Assembly: GCF_041521385.1 (NCBI RefSeq)
Contig: NZ_CP168006.1
Coordinates: forward strand, 2,600,295-2,664,294
Direction of reading: 5' to 3'
Length of the DNA stretch: 64,000 bases
Origin: Alcaligenes faecalis
Lineage (GTDB): Bacteria; Pseudomonadota; Gammaproteobacteria; Burkholderiales; Burkholderiaceae_B
The notes under the pieces were generated by a model. It was given only the letters and a program-made list of their open reading frames with translations. It had not been told where the DNA came from and made no database searches. How positions within the stretch are numbered: position 1 is the first letter of the stretch; the number at the start of each line of letters is the position of its first letter. Position numbers and translations under genes: made by a program. Of the stretch, positions 63,479 through 64,000 are shown piece by piece.

Positions 63479-64000
63479 CAAGCCACCTCGTGTTGGAAAA
63501 TAAGTTCACGCACGGCGGCGGCACAGTGCGTAAATTCCGGCGTACCCACCAGGGAAAAGTCGCGTTCGCGGGGCAGGTTTACATCCAGAATTTCGCTAAT
63601 CTGGCCGGGGCGCGGCGACATCACCACAATGCGGTGACCCAGCATGACGGCTTCGGAAATCGAGTGCGTCACAAACACAATGGTTTTGGGGTCTTCGTAC
63701 CAAAGGCGCAGCAGTTCCAGCGTCATGGTTTCGCGGGTCAGCGCGTCCAGAGCACCGAAAGGCTCATCCATCAGCACCACTTTGGGGTTGTGAACCAGTG
63801 CGCGGCAAATGGCCACGCGTTGCTGCATGCCACCGGACAATTGCTTGGGGTGATGATGCAGAAAATTGCCCAGACCGGCGGTGCTCAGCAGGCGCGTGGC
63901 GCGGCTGCGGGCCTGATCGTCCAGGCGGCCCATGATGCTGGACGGCAAGAGGGTGTTGTCCAGAATATTGGCCCAAGGCACCAGGGTGGGGGCCTGAAAC
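63478..64000 (-). CDS. ABC transporter ATPase, TauB/SsuB type, 5' end outside window
   Basis: C-terminal part of an ATPase; the frame stays open to the right edge, so the Met at 63981 is internal. Visible: Q-loop FQAPTLVPWANILDN, signature LSGGMQQRVAICRAL, Walker B VVLMDEPFGALDALTR and H-loop VFVTHSISEAVMLG. Walker A is beyond the window. Confidence 0.92.
   Translation of the reverse strand, partial: FQAPTLVPWANILDNTLLPSSIMGRLDDQARSRATRLLSTAGLGNFLHHHPKQLSGGMQQRVAICRALVHNPKVVLMDEPFGALDALTRETMTLELLRLWYEDPKTIVFVTHSISEAVMLGHRIVVMSPRPGQISEILDVNLPRERDFSLVGTPEFTHCAAAVRELIFQHEVA

Noticed and set aside
1..64000. CRISPR arrays, tRNA or rRNA genes, prophage or plasmid replication genes.
   Set aside because: None seen: no spaced direct repeats of CRISPR type, no cloverleaf-like tRNA sequence noticed, and the only mobile element is the IS at 11.0-12.4 kb.

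Overview
The window reads as chromosome from a member of the Alcaligenaceae (Burkholderiales), most likely Alcaligenes or a close relative. The evidence is moderately high GC, Burkholderiales-type versions of rpe, apaG, mltA and UbiH, dense operons with ATGA stop/start overlaps, and a dispersed hairpin repeat of a kind I associate with this family. Genus is an inference; no rRNA or tRNA gene is visible.

Layout. (1) 1-9.2 kb: housekeeping and signalling genes. A GGDEF protein is cut by the left edge; then come rpe, apaG, mltA, a UbiH-type FAD monooxygenase, a DsbC-like disulfide isomerase, a pseudo-receiver/winged-helix/degenerate-EAL protein and a chemoreceptor. (2) 9.2-13.0 kb: an exported Fes-type esterase, then an IS110-family (IS1111-group-like) element sitting in the middle of a long inverted repeat, and a TGACC pentanucleotide array. 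(3) 13.0-29.7 kb: a very long minus-strand gene train. It starts at a Fur-box promoter near 29.66 kb. It runs through a branched-chain-amino-acid-type (HAAT) ABC transporter, a phosphopantetheinyl transferase, EntE, a free-standing aryl carrier protein, EntF, EntS, a YncE-like propeller, EntC, EntB and EntA, and ends at a strong terminator. It should make and export a 2,3-dihydroxybenzoyl-serine (enterobactin-type) siderophore. (4) 29.8-36.0 kb: a MarR regulator and an operon with an opine-dehydrogenase-like enzyme, a 3-hydroxyacyl-CoA-dehydrogenase-like enzyme and a TauABC/SsuABC-type transporter. A 78-bp repeat has been inserted twice at the start of the binding-protein gene. (5) 36.1-40.8 kb: a FepB/FepC/FecCD-type ferric-siderophore importer and two small Fes/IroE-type esterases, which would complete uptake and hydrolysis. 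No TonB-dependent receptor is present. (6) 40.9-48.7 kb: an unusual SUV3-like helicase, a Bcr/CflA exporter with a hairpin-rich leader, a FecR without its sigma factor, and a TerC-CBS-CorC membrane protein. (7) 48.9-53.5 kb: a four-gene plus-strand operon with a fatty-acid-hydroxylase-superfamily protein, a fatty acid desaturase, a ketosynthase III fused to a haem-oxygenase-like diiron domain, and a protein I do not recognise. I think this is the best candidate for an undescribed pathway. (8) 53.5-56.2 kb: a class IV aminotransferase and a DUF418/TetR divergent pair with two clear operators. (9) 56.3-64.0 kb: a minus-strand catabolic cluster (hydratase, hydantoin-racemase-like protein, flavin reductase, N-carbamoyl amidohydrolase, hydantoinase-like protein, aminohydrolase) with an ABC importer cut by the right edge.

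Functionally, regions 2, 3 and 5 form one iron-acquisition unit: synthesis, export, periplasmic binding, inner-membrane import and ester cleavage. Regions 4 and 9 look like two independent scavenging/catabolic operons, each paired with its own nitrate/sulfonate/taurine-type ABC transporter.
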